Origin: Nonomuraea candida
Lineage (GTDB): Bacteria > Actinomycetota > Actinomycetes > Streptosporangiales > Streptosporangiaceae
DNA length: 64,000 nt
NCBI RefSeq assembly: GCF_000725485.1
Contig: NZ_JOAG01000040.1
Coordinates: forward strand, 1-64,000
Direction of reading: 5' to 3'
This document shows positions 24,747 through 34,530 of this stretch, piece by piece. The first letter of the stretch is position 1; each line of letters begins with the position of its first letter. The translations under genes and the position numbers were made by a program. The notes beneath the pieces are model-generated. The model did not search any database and was not told the origin of the DNA. It was given only the letters and a program-made list of their open reading frames with translations.

Positions 24747-24811
24747 GGGCCCCCGCCGCGGGAGGGGGTCGCGGTGGGGGCCCGGACGGTCGTGGGCTGG
24801 GCCCACGACCG
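24747..24811. terminator. Two consecutive terminator hairpins
   Basis: Hairpin 1 (24747-24783) pairs GGGCCCCCGCCGCG with CGCGGTGGGGGCCC. Hairpin 2 (24787-24811) is an exact 11-bp stem, CGGTCGTGGGC with GCCCACGACCG, around TGG. They separate the SDR gene from the convergent msiK gene. Confidence 0.8.
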
Positions 24812-24833
24812 GGAATCAGGAGTCAGCGGTCGC

Positions 24834-26045
<1,212 letters not shown>

Positions 26046-26214
26046 GACATTCCTTCGCGCTCCAGGGCTGTGGCCCGGACGTTGGTTCTGAGGATCCACC
26101 GGCGGGCCCTGCCCCCGCGTCCGTGGATACGTTTTCAAGCATCTCACCCGAAACGGACATCGGTGTCAAGGGTTACGGCGTGACCAGCCTTTGCGGGCTC
26201 CGGCGGCTTCCGGT

Positions 26215-26245
26215 TTCCGTGGAAGCATGATGGAATCGTTTCCAT
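26215..26245. promoter_or_regulatory. LacI-type operator overlapping the regulator's start codon
   Basis: ATGGAA-TCGT-TTCCAT (26230-26245) is a dyad with a central CG, as in LacI/GalR operators, and includes the first two bases of the regulator's ATG (26244-26246). A second small dyad TTCC-GT-GGAA lies at 26215-26224. This layout implies tight autorepression. Confidence 0.6.
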
Positions 26246-27314
26246 GGAGAAGCGGGCGACGATCAAGGATGTGGCAGAGGCGGCCGGCGTGGGCGTCGCG
26301 ACCGTGTCGCGGGTGCTGTCGGGCGGCTCGGCCAGCCCCCGCACCCGAGAGCGCGTGCTGGCCGTCGCCGCCCAGCTCGACTACCGCCCCAGCGCCCTGG
26401 GCCGCAACCTGCGCCAGCGCCGCACCGGCGGCATCGGCCTGCTCGTCCCCGACCTCACCGACACCTTCCACGCCCAGCTCGCCGAGGGCGTGCTCGCCTG
26501 CGCCCGCCCGGCCGGCGAGCCGGTCGTGCTCGGCTCCACGGGGGGCGATCCCGAGCAGGAGTCCGAGCTGATCGGCATGCTGCTGGAGCAGAGCGTCGAC
26601 CGCCTCGTCGCGGTCCCGTCGGGCGACGAGGAGACCTGGGCGCCGGCCATCCGCGCGGGCATGACGGTGGTCTTCGCCGACCGCCTCCCCGCCGGGCCGC
26701 CCGCGGCCGACGACGACCCCGCCGCGGCGGCCGTCGACGACCTGCTGCTCCTCGACGGCCTGGCCCCCGCCCCGCCGCCGCCGGGCCGCGCGCTCGACGT
26801 GCCGTCCGTGGTGGCCGACGACCGGGCGGGCATCCGCACGGCGGTCCGCTACCTGCGCGGCCTGGGCCACAAGCGCATCGCCTTCCTCGGCGGCCCCGGC
26901 CACGACCGGCGGGCGGCGGCGTTCAGGGAGGCGGTGGGCGCGCCGGTGGACGAGGAGCTGGTGGTGTTCGGCACCGGCAGCCGCGACTCGGCCTACGCCG
27001 CCGCCTCGGGCCTGTTCCAGAGCCGCCCCGACCTGTCGGCGGTGGTGGCCGGCGGCAACGTGCTCGGGGAGGCGGCCGTGCTGGCGGCCAGGGAGCTGGA
27101 CCTGCGGGTGCCGAGGGACGTGTCGCTGGTCATGTACGACGACGTGCCCTGGGCCGAGCTGTGCTCCCCGCCCCTGACGGTCATCGCCCAGCCGGGCCGC
27201 GACATGGGCTACCGCGCGGCCGAGCTCGTCCTGCGCTCGGGCGGCCGCAGGCAACGCTCGGTCGTCCTGCCCACGGAGCTCATCATCAGAGGCAGCTGCG
27301 GCCCCCACCGCTGA
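26244..27314 (+). CDS. LacI-family transcriptional regulator
   Basis: 356 aa. Helix-turn-helix TIKDVAEAAGVGVATVSRVLS at the N-terminus and a periplasmic-binding-protein-like effector domain with RYLRGLGHKRIAFLGGPGHDRR and SLVMYDDVPWAEL. A proline/alanine-rich insert (PPAADDDPAAAAVDD to PAPPPPGR, about residues 151-183) is unusual for the family. It is divergent from msiK, so sugar-responsive control of that ATPase is likely, with autoregulation through the dyad on its start codon. Confidence 0.92.
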   Translation: MEKRATIKDVAEAAGVGVATVSRVLSGGSASPRTRERVLAVAAQLDYRPSALGRNLRQRRTGGIGLLVPDLTDTFHAQLAEGVLACARPAGEPVVLGSTGGDPEQESELIGMLLEQSVDRLVAVPSGDEETWAPAIRAGMTVVFADRLPAGPPAADDDPAAAAVDDLLLLDGLAPAPPPPGRALDVPSVVADDRAGIRTAVRYLRGLGHKRIAFLGGPGHDRRAAAFREAVGAPVDEELVVFGTGSRDSAYAAASGLFQSRPDLSAVVAGGNVLGEAAVLAARELDLRVPRDVSLVMYDDVPWAELCSPPLTVIAQPGRDMGYRAAELVLRSGGRRQRSVVLPTELIIRGSCGPHR

Positions 27315-27327
27315 CCGCCTCCCCCAC

Positions 27328-28014
27328 TCAACCGGGCACGACACCGAGCTCGACCAGCAGCCGCCACACCTCCGTCGAGGGACCACGATCGACAACCTTG
27401 CAGCCGTCCCCGTGCCCCGCCCTGCCGGTGCAGACCATGCCGGGGCAGTTGGTGATCAGCGACCTCGCCCGGCTGACGGCCGCGGACTCCCTCCCGCTCA
27501 GCGCAGCCGGCGCAGCGGCGTCGAGATGCTTGTCGAAGCCCTTGAACGCCTTGTGTGCGGCCCTCAGCCGATCCTGGACGTTCCTGGAACTCAAGGAGCC
27601 GGACACGCCCGCGACGAAGTGCAGCAGCAACCACAGCTCGAAACAAGGGTGGGAGAACGCCACGCGCACCCCCGCCGATTCGGCACGCTCATAGGACTGT
27701 GCCACTCTGCTGTGGTCGTCCCTGTCGAAGAACGCCCACACTTGCTCACGCCGGGGATCGTCCAGCTCGTCGAGCTTGTCCAGCGCCCAGCTCACGACTT
27801 CGTCGGGCTTGAGCCCCTTGCGCTTCCAGAGCACATGGATCTCGAACGTACGCGGATCGCCGGCGAACCGTTCCTCCAAGTAGCCCAGGTAGTCGCGTTC
27901 GGTGCTCTCCCCTTCGACGACCGCGTACACGACCTTGCGTTTTCTGCCCTCGGCGACCACCCGGGGCACCCGGGCTCCACCCGGTGGTGGGCCCTTCTTT
28001 CTCACCCGGGTCAA
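27328..28014 (-). CDS. RloB-like protein, effector half of an AAA/RloB defence module
   Basis: 228 aa. Visible blocks: VVEGESTERDYL (Glu 34 and Glu 39), FDRDDH (about 96-101) and SHPCFELWLLLHF (121-133). This Glu, DxD, Cys/Phe-Glu pattern is typical of RloB proteins and resembles TOPRIM-like nucleases. The start is TTG 28014 overlapping the AAA gene's TGA (TTGA), so translation is coupled. RloB partners AAA ATPases in phage-exclusion-type modules. Third codon positions are noticeably less GC-rich than in neighbours, suggesting horizontal acquisition. The nuclease role is inferred. Confidence 0.75.
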   Translation of the reverse strand: MTRVRKKGPPPGGARVPRVVAEGRKRKVVYAVVEGESTERDYLGYLEERFAGDPRTFEIHVLWKRKGLKPDEVVSWALDKLDELDDPRREQVWAFFDRDDHSRVAQSYERAESAGVRVAFSHPCFELWLLLHFVAGVSGSLSSRNVQDRLRAAHKAFKGFDKHLDAAAPAALSGRESAAVSRARSLITNCPGMVCTGRAGHGDGCKVVDRGPSTEVWRLLVELGVVPG

Positions 28015-29258
28015 GCCTCGCCTCCGGCCGTGCGTCGTTCGATCTCCAGGGCCATGTCACCGAGCCCGATGTGGGGGACGCCGCCGTACCGGCCGCGCAG
28101 GTATCCGCGTTCGAGACTTTCGTCGGCCCGCACGCCGACAGAGGTGAGCGGATAGAGCTCCGATTCGCCCGTGCGGCGCTTCTCAGTGATCCACACCTGC
28201 TCCCGATCGAGCGGGCGCTCGACGTGCGCCCTGCTCAGCAGGGTCACGTCATGGCCGGTGAAGACGAGCTGCGCCCCATGGGGGTTGGCCACGGGATCTT
28301 CGAAGAGTCGCACGACTTCGGCGACCAGCAACGGATGCAGGCTGGAGTCGAGCTCGTCGACCAGCAGCGCCGCCCCCTCGTCAAGAGCTTCGAGCAGCGG
28401 CCCCAGGAAGGCGAACCAGGCCAGCGTGCCGAACGACTCCTGCTGTCCCATGTCGAAGGGGACCGGGCCGTCCTTGCCGCGGTGGACGAGGGAGACCTCC
28501 GGTGTCTCGTCTCCCCGGTCATCGACCTCGACCCCGACGACTCCGAGGTCGGCGACGCCCAGCAGTCCTTCGACCCGTTGCCGGAACTCGGGCCGCAGCA
28601 GCCGCCATCGCGTGGCGGCATCGCGTTTGCGCAGGTCGTCGCCGGGCCCGACGAGCCAGAGGTTGTGCTTGAACCAGTCATGCAACGGTGCGAGCTGTCT
28701 GAGGTGCAGTGACCCCGCGGCCGTGAGGAACAAGGCGTTCGGCCTGGTGTAGTCGATCACCGGCCGCTTGGCGCCCTTCAGCCAGTCACTGGGAAAGCGG
28801 TATTCCCCGGCGCCGCTCCCAAGACGGTCGGCGTCACGTTCGAACCAGACCTGGCGGCGACGGCTTCCCCGAGGGTAGACGTGCAGCCATTCCGTCTCCA
28901 CCCTCTCGTCGGACACCTCGAACCCGTAGACGTGCCTGTCGCCCCCGAGGACGACGTCCACCTCGAACAAGGAGGCGTCACCTGACGCCTCCTTTTCGAG
29001 GGCGAACGGCCTTCTCGGCACGCCCTCGGCACGCGCCCAGTCGGCCACGGAATCGAGAACGGCGTGCCGCATCCAGCGCATGGCGCTCAGCACGTTGGTC
29101 TTCCCCGACGCGTTGGCCCCGAAGATCGCGGCCACCGGAGAGACATTCAGGCCCGCGACGGAGCGGGCGGCGCGGTCACCGCCGTCAGGAGCGAGCAACG
29201 ACAGCTCGAACTCCTCGCGAAAGGACAGGACATTCGCGGCCCGGAACCCCACGAGCAT
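28011..29258 (-). CDS. AAA ATPase of the OLD/RloA type, partner of RloB
   Basis: 415 aa. An SMC/OLD-like ATPase: N-terminal FRAANVLSFREEFELSL, Walker A GANASGKT (47-54), signature-like FDMGQQESFGTLAWFAFLG, Walker B ALLVDELDSSLHP and the His switch FTGHDVTLLS. Proteins of this kind sense phage and license a partner effector; the effector here would be RloB, whose start overlaps this stop. ATG 29258 is the start (LVGFRAANVLSF). The two genes form an isolated operon with different base composition. An inverted repeat followed by T's lies antisense within the gene. Confidence 0.82.
   Translation of the reverse strand: MLVGFRAANVLSFREEFELSLLAPDGGDRAARSVAGLNVSPVAAIFGANASGKTNVLSAMRWMRHAVLDSVADWARAEGVPRRPFALEKEASGDASLFEVDVVLGGDRHVYGFEVSDERVETEWLHVYPRGSRRRQVWFERDADRLGSGAGEYRFPSDWLKGAKRPVIDYTRPNALFLTAAGSLHLRQLAPLHDWFKHNLWLVGPGDDLRKRDAATRWRLLRPEFRQRVEGLLGVADLGVVGVEVDDRGDETPEVSLVHRGKDGPVPFDMGQQESFGTLAWFAFLGPLLEALDEGAALLVDELDSSLHPLLVAEVVRLFEDPVANPHGAQLVFTGHDVTLLSRAHVERPLDREQVWITEKRRTGESELYPLTSVGVRADESLERGYLRGRYGGVPHIGLGDMALEIERRTAGGEA
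28971..28992 (+). repeat. Antisense terminator-like hairpin inside the AAA gene
   Basis: GGAGGCGTCA-CC-TGACGCCTCC is a perfect 10-bp stem followed on the plus strand by TTTT. It lies antisense to the AAA ATPase coding sequence and reads as an intrinsic terminator on that strand. Confidence 0.5.
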
Positions 29259-29371
29259 GTCACGCTCCTCTGCGAAGACCAGCTCTGCGTCCTCAGTTTA
29301 TGCCTTCCTTGGAGGAAAATCCTCGAATATCGCGTCGAAATCCGTACTACAGGCTGGTCACCGAGGTTATC

Positions 29372-30514
29372 TCAGCGTCGCCCCCAGCCCCCGGCGGTGT
29401 AGCGGCGGGGGAGGATCATGACGGGGTTGTCGTCGAGGATGATGTCCGGGGGGCCGAAGCGGGCGGCGGCCTGCCTGATCTCCGGCTCGTCGAGCAGCAG
29501 CAGCCGGCCCTGCTCGACGAAGACCTCCCCGTCCACCACCACCGTCGGCCGGTCCACCTGGCAGTCGCAGTGGGCGTAGCCGGGCTCGGTGGGGTCCGGC
29601 ACGCCGCCGGTCAGGCCGTCGATGCCGCAGTAGAAGGCCCCGGCGTGCTTCTCCCGCTCGAACTGGGCGCCGCCGGCGATGCGGACCTTCGGGTTGAGCC
29701 CGAACAGGCCGTGGCGCATGTAGTAGCCGCCGGGGGCGTAGCGGCGCAGCTGCGCGGCGGCGGCGCCGCCCTCGATCTTACGGACCACGTTGCCTTCGAG
29801 CGTGATGCGCAGCGGCTCCTCCGGCACGCCGGTGACGGTGCTGTCCTCGACGACGATCACGCCCTCGGTCTCGGCCGGCCAGAAGTTGGCGCCCCCGTAC
29901 GGGAAGGGCCGCCAGTCGCCCGGACGCAGCCCGCCGGGGCCGGGGTCCTCGAAGGTGAGGCCCGAGAACGTGACGTCCGTCCCCCGCGCGGAGGTCACCC
30001 TGATCGAGGAGGCCGGCGAGAGCTGCCGCAGCGCCCTGGCCAGCACGGCGTAGAAGACCTCGACGGGAAACCGGGCGCCGGTCAGCAGCGCGCCGGCCGT
30101 GGCGGTCATGTGGAGGGACAGGAAGCGGGCCGAGCGCGCCCTGATCTGGTCGAAGAAGAGCGGCGCCGTGTGCACCTCGCCCCACCAGGTGCCGCTGATC
30201 ACGACGTCGGCCTCCTGGAAGGCGGCCGCCTCGATGCGCAGGGACGCCTCCCTGTCCCACCCGCCCGCGCTGAACGGCGGCACCGACAGGATCCGCACGT
30301 CCGCGTCACGCAGCGCCGCCGCGGCGGCGATGGCCTGCACCACCACCGGGTCAACGGTGTGCTCCATCAGCAGCAGCACCCGCTCCCCCGGGACCAGCCG
30401 GACGTAGTCGCACAGGTTGCGCACGCCGGGCATCAGCTCGACGATCGAGTACGGGGCCACCGCCGGCTCGGCGACGTAGCTGAAGGGCGATCCGGAGTAC
30501 GGGTTCATCGTCAT
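29372..30514 (-). CDS. M29/NicX-like metallohydrolase
   Basis: 380 aa. I see the aminopeptidase-T/NicX-type layout: a Rossmann-like N-terminal half (LVPGERVLLLMEHTVDP) and a C-terminal metal region with EREKHAGAFYCGIDG, AHCDCQVDRPTVVVDGE and an earlier acidic strand VIVVEDSTVTG. M29 peptidases and NicX-type ring-cleaving enzymes share this fold; the substrate is not clear. ATG 30514 follows GAGGAGG. No secretion signal. It stands alone between the RloB module and the LuxR regulator. Confidence 0.65.
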   Translation of the reverse strand: MTMNPYSGSPFSYVAEPAVAPYSIVELMPGVRNLCDYVRLVPGERVLLLMEHTVDPVVVQAIAAAAALRDADVRILSVPPFSAGGWDREASLRIEAAAFQEADVVISGTWWGEVHTAPLFFDQIRARSARFLSLHMTATAGALLTGARFPVEVFYAVLARALRQLSPASSIRVTSARGTDVTFSGLTFEDPGPGGLRPGDWRPFPYGGANFWPAETEGVIVVEDSTVTGVPEEPLRITLEGNVVRKIEGGAAAAQLRRYAPGGYYMRHGLFGLNPKVRIAGGAQFEREKHAGAFYCGIDGLTGGVPDPTEPGYAHCDCQVDRPTVVVDGEVFVEQGRLLLLDEPEIRQAAARFGPPDIILDDNPVMILPRRYTAGGWGRR

Positions 30515-30630
30515 CGCGACCTCCTCTGGGCGAGCGTTCGGCGGAGCGGCGGCGAATCGGCCACAGCGTGGATCGATACCCGGCGTGACGAGCTACGTAC
30601 CGTGCTCGGCCCACTACTGTCCAGGTTGTT

Positions 30631-30659
30631 TCCCGTCCTGGGGAGCGGCCAGGACGGGA
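30631..30659. promoter_or_regulatory. Perfect 11-bp-stem hairpin upstream of the LuxR gene
   Basis: TCCCGTCCTGG and CCAGGACGGGA pair exactly around a 7-nt loop, 17 nt before the regulator's ATG and just before its AAGG ribosome binding site. It could be an operator or an RNA element controlling expression. It is not followed by a proper T-tract at the base. Confidence 0.55.
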
Positions 30660-30675
30660 CATAAGGTGTGTTTTT

Positions 30676-33537
30676 ATGCTTTTCGGCAGATCGGCGGAGA
30701 TCGCCGCCATTGACGACCTGATCTCCCGGGCCCGCGACGGCGCGGGCGCCGCCCTCGTGCTGAGCGGGGCGGCGGGGGTGGGCAAGACGGCGCTGCTCGG
30801 CGCGGCGGCCGCCAGGGGCGGCTCCATGCGGGTGCTCACCACGATCGGCGTCGAGCCCGAGTCCGACCTGGCCTTCGCCGCCCTGCACCAGCTCCTGCGG
30901 CCGGTCGCCGGCCTGCTGGACGCGCTGCCCGGCGGCCAGCGGGAGGCGGTGCGCGGGGCGCTGGGGCTGGGCGGGGACGGCCGCGGCGACCGGTTCCTGC
31001 TGGCGGCCGGGGTGCTGTCGCTGCTGGCCGAGGCCGCCGCGCCGGACGGGCTGCTCTGCGTGGTGGACGACTTCCAGTGGGTGGACCGGGCCTCCGCCGA
31101 CGCGCTGCTGTTCGCGGCCAGACGGCTGGGGACGGAGCGGATCGCCATGCTGCTGGCGGTACGGGGGGACGCGGCGGCCTTCGTCAAGGGCGTGCCGTCG
31201 GTGGAGCTCGGCGGCCTGCCGGAGCCGGCCGCGCACGAACTCCTGGAGGCCGCCTCCCTCCGGCCCGCGACCGCACCCCCCGCGGAAGACGGGCCTGCCT
31301 CGAACGACCGGATTCCGCCCGCTACGGGCCCGGACCGCACGCCTCCGGGCGGGTCGCGGCCGGGCGATGGGGTGGCGGGTTGGGGCGGGATGGTCTCCGC
31401 CGGGGTCAAGCGGGAGCTCGTGGCGCTGACCGGGGGGAACCCGCTGGCGCTGCGGGAGACCGTACGGCTGCTGAGCCCGGACCAGCTCGCCGGCCGCGAG
31501 CCGCTGCCCGACCCGCTGCCCGGCGGCGCCCAGCTCTTCGGCGAGCAGGTGGCCGCGCTGCCCGCGCCCGCCCGGCTGGTGGCGCTGCTCGCGGCCGTCG
31601 AGGGTGACCTCGACCTGGTCCTGCGGGCCGCCGAAGGGATGGGCGCGGGCCGGGCGGCGCTGCACGAGCTGGAGGCGGCCGGGCTGGCACGCGTCGAAGG
31701 CGCGGCCGTACGCTTCCGCCACCCCCTGATCCGGTCGGCGGTGTACGAGGCCGCGACCCCGGCGGCCCGCCGCGAGGCGCACGCCGCGCTGGCCGGGCAG
31801 GCCGGCGGGGAGCGCAGGGCCCGGCACCTGGCGGCGGCGGCGCTCGGCCAGGACGAGAGCGTGGCCGCCGCGCTGGCCGAGTCCGCCGCGCGGGCCCGCG
31901 ACCGCGGCGGGTACGGCGATGCCGCCACCGCCCTGGCCAGGGCCGCCGAGCTGACCCCCGACCCGCGGACCAGGGCGGCCAGGCTCAAGGACGCCGCGGT
32001 GGCCGCCTGGCTCGGCGGCCGTCCCGGGCGGGCCGGATCGCTGCTGGCCGAGGCCCGCGAGCGCGCCGGGGACGACGCTGCGCTGGGGATGGAGATCGCC
32101 CAGTTGCGCGGCCGGTTCGAGCTGAACTCCGGCAGCGCCGCCGAGGCCATGCGGATCCTGGCCGCGGGCGAGAGCCTGGGCATGCTGGCCGACGCCGCCG
32201 AAGCGGCCTCGTACGTGGGCGACAGCGCCGCCATCGTCGAGATCGGGCGGCGGGCGGCCCCCTTCCCCGAGGGCTTCCTGCGGGACGTCCTCACGGGCAT
32301 CGGCCTGATGCTCTCCGGCGACGGCCCGGCCCCGAGCGCGGACGGCGGGGAAGGGCTGCTCAGGCGGGCGCTCGGGAGGACCGGGGAGCTGACGGAGGCG
32401 GCCGAGTTCCTGTGGGCGACGGCGGCGGCGAGTTACCTGGGCGAGGCGGACCTGGCGGCCGAGCTGGCCGCGCGGGCGGGCCGGGTGGCGCGGATGTCGG
32501 GGATGATCGGCCAGCTGCCGGTGGTGCTGGAGTTCGTGGCCACCGGCGAGCGGGTCGCCGGGCGGCTGGCGGAGAGCCGGGCCCTGTCGGAGGAGGGGCT
32601 GGAGCTGGCCAGGGAGGCCGGCTACACCAACACGGTGGCCGCCCACCTGGCCAATCTCGCGGTGCTGGCCGCGCTGCGGGGCGAGGAGGAGACGTGCCGG
32701 CGGCTGGCCCAGGAGGCGCTGGCCATCGCCATCCCGCACCGGGTCGGCCTGCGGGTGGGCATGGCGGAGTACGCGCTGGCCATGCTGGACCTGGGGATGG
32801 GCCGCTTCGCCGCCGCCCATGGCCGCTTCGCCGCGATCGCGGTGGCGGGCCCCGGCGCCGGGCATCCGACGGTGGTGTGGCGCTCGGCGCCGGATCGCAT
32901 CGAGGCCGCCGTGGGCGCGGGCGACCTGGAGGGCGCGCGGGTGGCGCTGGAGGCGTACGAGCGGTGGTCGGCGAGCGCGGTCAGCCCGGGGACGAGCGCC
33001 CTGCTGGCCCGGTGCCGCGCCCTGGTGACGCCGGACGAGGACCCCGGCCCGCTGGAGGCGGCGCTGCGGCTGCAGTCCAACCCGTACGAGGCGGCCAGGA
33101 CCGGCCTGCTGCTGGGCGAGCGGTTGCGGCGGGCGCACCGCCCCGGCGACGCGCGGCCGTACCTGAGGAGCGCGCTGGAGACGTTCACGCGGATCGGCGC
33201 CCGGCCCTGGGCGCGCCGGGCGCAGGGCGAGCTGCGCGCGGCGGGCGAGGGCTCGCCCGGTGAGGGCGGGTTCCCGGCGGGGACGGCCGACGAGGGGGCC
33301 GAGGAGGCGCCGGGCTCGGTGCTCGCGGCGCTGACGCCGCAGGAGCTGCGCATCGCGCGCCTGGTCGCCGACGGGCTGTCCAGCAAGGAGATCGCCGCGC
33401 AGCTCTTCCTCAGCCCCCGCACGGTCGAGTACCACCTGTACAAGATCTATCCGAAGCTCGGCATCGGCACCCGTACTGAACTGGCGCGGCTAGTAGTTCT
33501 ACGGAAGGCGCCGGCGGCGGGACAGGACATGCTCTGA
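30676..33537 (+). CDS. LuxR-family (LAL) ATPase regulator
   Basis: 953 aa. N-terminal AAA_16-like ATPase with Walker A SGAAGVGKTALL and Walker B-like LLCVVDDFQWVDRASADALL. A long helical, TPR-like middle and a C-terminal LuxR helix-turn-helix (LTPQELRIARLVADGLSSKE, then FLSPRTVEYHLYKIYPKLGI) follow. Large LAL regulators activate secondary-metabolite or carbon-use operons on binding a ligand. ATG 30676 has AAGG nearby. It is followed 2 bp later by an alpha/beta hydrolase, suggesting it controls or co-functions with that enzyme. A palindrome sits in its leader. Confidence 0.92.
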   Translation: MLFGRSAEIAAIDDLISRARDGAGAALVLSGAAGVGKTALLGAAAARGGSMRVLTTIGVEPESDLAFAALHQLLRPVAGLLDALPGGQREAVRGALGLGGDGRGDRFLLAAGVLSLLAEAAAPDGLLCVVDDFQWVDRASADALLFAARRLGTERIAMLLAVRGDAAAFVKGVPSVELGGLPEPAAHELLEAASLRPATAPPAEDGPASNDRIPPATGPDRTPPGGSRPGDGVAGWGGMVSAGVKRELVALTGGNPLALRETVRLLSPDQLAGREPLPDPLPGGAQLFGEQVAALPAPARLVALLAAVEGDLDLVLRAAEGMGAGRAALHELEAAGLARVEGAAVRFRHPLIRSAVYEAATPAARREAHAALAGQAGGERRARHLAAAALGQDESVAAALAESAARARDRGGYGDAATALARAAELTPDPRTRAARLKDAAVAAWLGGRPGRAGSLLAEARERAGDDAALGMEIAQLRGRFELNSGSAAEAMRILAAGESLGMLADAAEAASYVGDSAAIVEIGRRAAPFPEGFLRDVLTGIGLMLSGDGPAPSADGGEGLLRRALGRTGELTEAAEFLWATAAASYLGEADLAAELAARAGRVARMSGMIGQLPVVLEFVATGERVAGRLAESRALSEEGLELAREAGYTNTVAAHLANLAVLAALRGEEETCRRLAQEALAIAIPHRVGLRVGMAEYALAMLDLGMGRFAAAHGRFAAIAVAGPGAGHPTVVWRSAPDRIEAAVGAGDLEGARVALEAYERWSASAVSPGTSALLARCRALVTPDEDPGPLEAALRLQSNPYEAARTGLLLGERLRRAHRPGDARPYLRSALETFTRIGARPWARRAQGELRAAGEGSPGEGGFPAGTADEGAEEAPGSVLAALTPQELRIARLVADGLSSKEIAAQLFLSPRTVEYHLYKIYPKLGIGTRTELARLVVLRKAPAAGQDML

Positions 33538-33539
33538 GC

Positions 33540-34427
33540 ATGCAAACGGTGAACATCTGGAGTGAAGAGTTCGGCGCCCCCACCGACGAGCCGATCCTGC
33601 TGATCATGGGGTCGATGTCGCAGGGGATCCTGTGGCCCGAGGAGTTCGTGGGCAGGCTGGCCGCCGGGGGGCGGCGGGTGATCAGGTACGACCACCGTGA
33701 CACCGGCCGGTCCGGCACGGTGGATTTCGCGAAGGAGCCGTACACCTGGGACGACATCAAGGACGACGTGCTGCGGGTGATGGACGCGCACGGTCTGGAC
33801 AGCGCGCATCTGGTCTGCCATTCGGCGGGCGGGCTGCTGGGCCAGCTGATCGCGGTGGAGCGGCCGGAGCGCGTGCGCACGCTCACCGTCATCGGCTCCT
33901 CGCCGCTCGGCGGCGGTGAGGGCGCGGTCATCATGCGGGCGCTCATGGGACAGCCGCAGCCGGAGGGCAGCCTGCCCGAGCCGACGCCCGAGTTCGTGGA
34001 CTTCTTCCGCGCCATGATCACGAACCCGCCGCCGGCGGACCGGCGTGAGCGCATCGAGGCCATGATCGCCGAGCAGCGCGTGCTGCACGGCACCGCGCTG
34101 CCGTTCGACGAGGACGCGGCCCGCCGCCTCCAGGAGCGCGTCTACGACCGCGCCCGCGACCTGGACGCGGTCGTCAACCACCGCCTGGCCGCCGCGGCGA
34201 GCCCGGACTTCGAGCCGGTGGGCGTGCTGCACCGCGTCAAGGCGCCCACGCTGGTCATCGAGGGCACCCACGAGCCCGCCAAGCCCGGCCACGGCGCGCT
34301 CATCGCCGAGCGGATCCCGGGGGCGCGGCTGATGATGGTCGAGGGCCTCGGGCACACGCTGCCGCCGGAGGCGCACGAGGAGCTGGCCCGGGCCATCCTC
34401 ACCCACACCTCCGGCGACCGCCGGTAA
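33540..34427 (+). CDS. Alpha/beta hydrolase with atypical nucleophile elbow
   Basis: 295 aa. The serine elbow reads CHSAGG, with Cys in place of the first Gly of GxSxG; other blocks (LIMGSMSQGILW, RYDHRDTGRSG, the Glu in VIEGTHEP and GLGHTLPPE) are conserved. It is a paralogue of the hydrolase at 10077. ATG 33540 lies 2 bp after the LuxR stop, so the two genes are co-transcribed. Possible aclacinomycin-methylesterase-like or other esterase; substrate unknown. Cytoplasmic. Confidence 0.88.
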   Translation: MQTVNIWSEEFGAPTDEPILLIMGSMSQGILWPEEFVGRLAAGGRRVIRYDHRDTGRSGTVDFAKEPYTWDDIKDDVLRVMDAHGLDSAHLVCHSAGGLLGQLIAVERPERVRTLTVIGSSPLGGGEGAVIMRALMGQPQPEGSLPEPTPEFVDFFRAMITNPPPADRRERIEAMIAEQRVLHGTALPFDEDAARRLQERVYDRARDLDAVVNHRLAAAASPDFEPVGVLHRVKAPTLVIEGTHEPAKPGHGALIAERIPGARLMMVEGLGHTLPPEAHEELARAILTHTSGDRR

Positions 34428-34452
34428 CGCCCGGCCGCCCACCGGCGACCGG

Positions 34453-34473
34453 CCACCGGCGGACCGGCGGTGG
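34453..34473. terminator. Possible terminator hairpin between hydrolase and gpx
   Basis: CCACCGGC near 34453 and CGGCGGTGG near 34465 form an imperfect GC-rich stem in the convergent gap. There is no T-tract and the surrounding sequence offers alternative pairings. Confidence 0.3.
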
Positions 34474-34530
34474 CCCTGCGGCCCGCCCGTCACCGCCGGT
34501 CGCCTCGCGAACCGCCGGCGGACGGCGGTG

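Noticed and set aside
30511..33435. Long antisense open frame (about 970 codons) opposite the LuxR regulator
   Set aside because: Composition is Arg/Pro/Gly shadow of a GC-rich gene; no domain, no ribosome binding site.
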